Below are positions 61,224 to 64,000 of a DNA stretch of 64,000 bases, one piece after another (position 1 is the first letter of the stretch; each line of letters opens with the position of its first letter). Below the pieces are notes generated by a model, which had not been told where the DNA came from, did not search any database, and saw only the letters and a program-made list of their open reading frames with translations. A program made the translations under genes and the position numbers. Source of the DNA: Pseudomonas prosekii (GTDB taxonomy: Bacteria > Pseudomonadota > Gammaproteobacteria > Pseudomonadales > Pseudomonadaceae); the NCBI RefSeq assembly GCF_900105155.1, contig NZ_LT629762.1, forward strand, positions 3,449,001 through 3,513,000, given 5' to 3'.

Positions 61224-63134
61224 TCAGAAATCCAGACTTACCCCAACATTGACGCCTTGCTGAGTAAAGTCATCGTCCTTGCGAATGTCATAACTCGCCC
61301 GCAACGCCAAATCCTTGGTCAGGTTATGGCTCACGCCCAGATTCAACCGGTTCAAATTGGACTGCGGGGTGTAACCGGCCAACGTGTAGCGATTGTTCGG
61401 CAGGCTGTTGAGGTTCATCGTTACGTCTTGCGCGTCGTCGTTGTACTCACGCTCGTGGGCCAGTTCGCCGAACACCTGGGTTTGCGCAGTGATCTGGTAT
61501 TTGCCTTGGATGCCCACGCCCAGACGCCGGGAAATGCGTGACTGATCATCGAAAGTCAGCGCCGTCGAGTTGGCGCCGTTCTCCGAATATCCATCGACTT
61601 CAACCTTGGCGAAATCCGCGCTCACGAACGGCGACAAGTGCCACGGGCTGCTCGCCAGTGGCGCGATGTCGTAACCGACGCGACCGCTGATGGCGACCAC
61701 ATAACCGTCGGTATCACCTTTCTCCGCGCGCTCATTCACGCCCAACTGGAATTTGCGCTTGAGGCTGTCGTAGTCCAGATGCCCGGCGGTCAACGCCGCG
61801 TCACCCCACCAGCGATTCTGCTGATATTGCGCAAACGCGGTGCCCAGGTAGGTGTTGAGCTTGTAGTCGGAATCGTGGTCGCCGGCCTCAAGTTTCTGAT
61901 TGTAGAAACCCGCCGCCAGACCTACGCGCCAAGCGTCGTTGAGACGGTAACTGCCACCGATGTTGAGGTTGTAACCATTGCCGTCAGCACTGGCGCCGCT
62001 GCGTTGGCTGTCGAAATCCTGATGCTGGCCACCGCCGGCAACAATCGCCCGCCATTGGCCAACGCCTTGCCAGTTTTCCCAATCAGCCAGCCACTGGTTG
62101 CGCAGCGCATCCTGATGCGAGCGCAAAGTGCCTTGGGCCATTTCCGGCAGCAGCGTCGCTTCCCATGGCGCCGCCAGCAGCGAATAGGCGTAATCGGCGA
62201 TCAGCCGCTGCCCGGCTTCGGTCGGGTGGACTGCGTCGTTGTAAATCAGCTTGGTCGGATCCGGCGTCAGGCCGTTGATGCCATATTGCGGGTTGGCCAG
62301 GCAACCGCTGCCGCTGAAGCAGGTCGCGCTGAGGTTCTGGTCAGTGGCCAAACCGAACTGGCCGGGATTGGCGAACGTCTCTTTGAGCAGCACCGGAATG
62401 TTCAGCGGAATGATGTTGGCGTTGACGCTTTGCAACTGGCTGACCAGTTCAGTGTTGAACTGGTTGCTGAGCTGCGAGGTGAACGATTGCAGCGGCGAAC
62501 CATTGAAGGCCGGGGTGAACCCGATGTCCGGCAGCAGCCAGACCATGATGTAACGCGCGCCGGCCTGTTGCAGGGTTTGCACGCTGCTGACCAGACGATC
62601 CGCAGCGGCGCTGGCCTGCGGCAGACTGGTGACCCGGCCCTGAAGGAAATCGTTGCCGCCGCCCGACAGGTAATACAACGCGTTCGGGTCGGCGCGGAAG
62701 TTGTTCGACGGCAGGTAACCGGCGCGCGTGCGTTCGCCGGTGGCGGAGGTGCTGGTGATCGAATCGAGAATCTGGTCGGTGCGATAACCGCCGACCGCCC
62801 AGTTGTTGCCATCGGCCAGGCCTTGGTTGGCGCGTACTGCGGAGGATGACGAGGCGGTCTGATCCGCCGAGAAACCCAGTTTGCCGCCGAGAATTTGCGT
62901 GGAATTGAGCGAGCGCACTTCACCGCTGCCATCCAGATACACCGGGCCAATGCGGTTGGTGTAACGCTGGGTCGAGCCGGCAGGGCCGCCGGTGTCGGCA
63001 AACGTCCCGGCGTCGTTCAGGCTGTCGCCGAACACCACAAAGTTCGAATAAGGGGAGGGCGCCGCATACGCTTGGGCGCAAGCCATGGCGAGCAGGCAAC
63101 TGGCGAGCGGTACAAACAACGTCTGTTTGATCAT
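61224..63134 (-). CDS. estA: GDSL autotransporter esterase EstA
   Basis: A 636-residue type V secreted esterase. The signal peptide ([20 protein letters not shown]) ends near AYA. The SGNH catalytic domain (about 25-340) shows [15 protein letters not shown] (Ser block), GGGNDFLQG, and [13 protein letters not shown] (Asp/His block). The C-terminal 280 residues form the outer-membrane beta-barrel, ending VGVSLDF with a terminal Phe. The enzyme stays surface bound and is linked to rhamnolipid production and motility in P. aeruginosa. It sits between trpE and trpG, a place used for pyocin genes in P. aeruginosa. Confidence 0.96.
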   Translation of the reverse strand: MIKQTLFVPLASCLLAMACAQAYAAPSPYSNFVVFGDSLNDAGTFADTGGPAGSTQRYTNRIGPVYLDGSGEVRSLNSTQILGGKLGFSADQTASSSSAVRANQGLADGNNWAVGGYRTDQILDSITSTSATGERTRAGYLPSNNFRADPNALYYLSGGGNDFLQGRVTSLPQASAAADRLVSSVQTLQQAGARYIMVWLLPDIGFTPAFNGSPLQSFTSQLSNQFNTELVSQLQSVNANIIPLNIPVLLKETFANPGQFGLATDQNLSATCFSGSGCLANPQYGINGLTPDPTKLIYNDAVHPTEAGQRLIADYAYSLLAAPWEATLLPEMAQGTLRSHQDALRNQWLADWENWQGVGQWRAIVAGGGQHQDFDSQRSGASADGNGYNLNIGGSYRLNDAWRVGLAAGFYNQKLEAGDHDSDYKLNTYLGTAFAQYQQNRWWGDAALTAGHLDYDSLKRKFQLGVNERAEKGDTDGYVVAISGRVGYDIAPLASSPWHLSPFVSADFAKVEVDGYSENGANSTALTFDDQSRISRRLGVGIQGKYQITAQTQVFGELAHEREYNDDAQDVTMNLNSLPNNRYTLAGYTPQSNLNRLNLGVSHNLTKDLALRASYDIRKDDDFTQQGVNVGVSLDF

Positions 63135-63290
63135 GTGCAAGTCCGTTTATTTATTGTTGTAGTGAACGAAACGACAGTACCAAAAACTTCCGGCCTTTTG
63201 CCATCTGTCGTGCAGCGCTGATTTGTTTCGCCACCCTTGGCGTGTGCCATATTGCACGCTCTGCCCAGCTAAGTTACTGTGCCGAGACGT

Positions 63291-63377
63291 ATGAATGAGA
63301 CCTTTCCCGTGTTGATCATCAGCAAACTCCTGGATCAAGTCATCAAGGCACACGCCCGCTGGCGTTGGCGCGCCTGA
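63291..63377 (+). CDS. trp operon leader peptide upstream of trpG
   Basis: A 28-codon ORF starting MNETFPVLIISKLLDQVIKA and ending HARWRWRA. Two Trp codons lie 3-5 codons before the stop, as in attenuator leaders. The tail matches the Gph C-terminus base for base over most of ...CGCTGGCGTTGGCGCGCC. A CCGGC-CTC-GCCGG hairpin follows at 63387-63399 and trpG starts 161 bases after the stop. Control of trpGDC by attenuation is reported in P. putida (from memory). Confidence 0.75.
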   Translation: MNETFPVLIISKLLDQVIKAHARWRWRA

Positions 63378-63538
63378 ATTCTTTTGCCGGCCTCGCCGGA
63401 CCTGTACCGCTTCGCCTTCTTTAACTGTTTGAATTGCCGCTTGGCTGGCGCACTCCAGCACCAGACAAAGCGCAGCGCGCTGCGGGCAATCATTCGAAGG
63501 CTGTCTTAAAAGTCAGTGAATTCAAGAGGTTCTTCGCC

Positions 63539-64000
63539 ATGTTGCTGATGATCGATAACTACGACTCTTTTACTTACAACGTTGTGCAATACCTCGGTGA
63601 GCTGGGCTCCCAGGTCAAAGTCGTGCGCAACGATGAACTCACCATTGCCGAAATCGAAGCCCTCAACCCTGAGCGCATCGTCGTTTCCCCCGGTCCTTGC
63701 ACGCCGACCGAAGCCGGCATCTCCATCGAAGCGATCAAGCACTTCGCCGGCAAACTGCCGATCCTCGGCGTGTGCCTCGGTCACCAGTCGATCGGCCAAG
63801 CCTTTGGCGGCGACGTGGTCCGCGCCCGTCAGGTCATGCACGGTAAGACTAGTCCGGTATTCCATGAGGACAAGGGTGTATTCGCAGGCTTGAATCATCC
63901 GCTGACGGTTACCCGCTACCACTCTCTGATCGTCAAGCACGACACTCTGCCCGATTGCCTCGAACTGACTGCCTGGACCCAACTCGAAGACGGTTCGGTC
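63539..64000 (+). CDS. trpG: anthranilate synthase component II TrpG (truncated by window end)
   Basis: The first 154 residues of a class I glutamine amidotransferase that supplies ammonia to TrpE (also a PabA-type partner). The N-terminal [19 protein letters not shown], the oxyanion motif [15 protein letters not shown] and the nucleophile elbow [16 protein letters not shown] with the catalytic Cys are present; the His-Glu pair would lie past the window end. AAGAGG lies about 10 bases upstream. trpD and trpC are expected next. Confidence 0.95.
   Translation, partial: MLLMIDNYDSFTYNVVQYLGELGSQVKVVRNDELTIAEIEALNPERIVVSPGPCTPTEAGISIEAIKHFAGKLPILGVCLGHQSIGQAFGGDVVRARQVMHGKTSPVFHEDKGVFAGLNHPLTVTRYHSLIVKHDTLPDCLELTAWTQLEDGSV

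Overview
The window is chromosomal DNA of a Pseudomonas of the P. fluorescens group. The evidence is high GC, a 24-residue PqqA, the gene order rmcA-rpoD-dnaG-rpsU-tsaD, amgK-murU and trpE...trpG typical of pseudomonads, and many copies of the fluorescent-pseudomonad REP sequence built around GCGGGCAAGCCTCGCTCC. Comparisons with P. aeruginosa PAO1, P. putida KT2440 and P. fluorescens B16 are from memory, not from a search.

Region 1 (1-15.6 kb) is a PQQ and lysine-degradation region. It opens with the 3' end of an acyl-CoA dehydrogenase gene, a LysR regulator, a class III aminotransferase, an orphan HTH antitoxin behind the stump of its toxin, and a Pmp3-type membrane peptide. On the minus strand the pqq locus follows: pqqF-pqqA-pqqB-pqqC-pqqD-pqqE plus an S9 prolyl oligopeptidase. 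An intrinsic terminator lies between pqqA and pqqB and a REP between pqqB and pqqC. Just upstream, same strand, are davB and davA (lysine to 5-aminovalerate) and an Lrp/AsnC regulator. Divergent from that regulator is a membrane-bound PQQ dehydrogenase of the glucose/quinate family, so cofactor synthesis and a likely client enzyme sit together.

Region 2 (18-31.8 kb) starts with a small toxin-antitoxin-like pair (DUF4258 plus HTH) and a CAU-anticodon tRNA. It continues with rmcA (SBP/PAS/GGDEF/EAL), the macromolecular synthesis genes rpoD, dnaG and rpsU, then tsaD, plsY, folB, folK and cca.

Region 3 (31.8-48.4 kb) holds the stress set ycgB-yeaH-prkA; glpE; the chain lptD-surA-pdxA-ksgA-apaG-apaH with several 4-bp overlaps; then divergent amgK-murU-djlA and a degenerate alpha/beta hydrolase.

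Region 4 (48.4-64 kb) holds agtS-agtR and agtABCD (sensing and uptake of 5-aminovalerate/GABA), an iron-containing alcohol dehydrogenase, rpe-gph-trpE, the autotransporter esterase gene estA on the other strand, and the start of trpG. Both trp genes follow a short peptide ending in Arg-Trp-Arg-Trp-Arg-Ala. For trpG it is a free-standing leader ORF; for trpE it is the C-terminal tail of Gph.

Functionally the window links three themes: PQQ synthesis and use, 5-aminovalerate production (DavBA) and uptake (Agt), and a conserved housekeeping backbone. REP/REPIN elements decorate many of the gene ends. No prophage, IS element, CRISPR array or obvious novel multi-gene defence system is visible.
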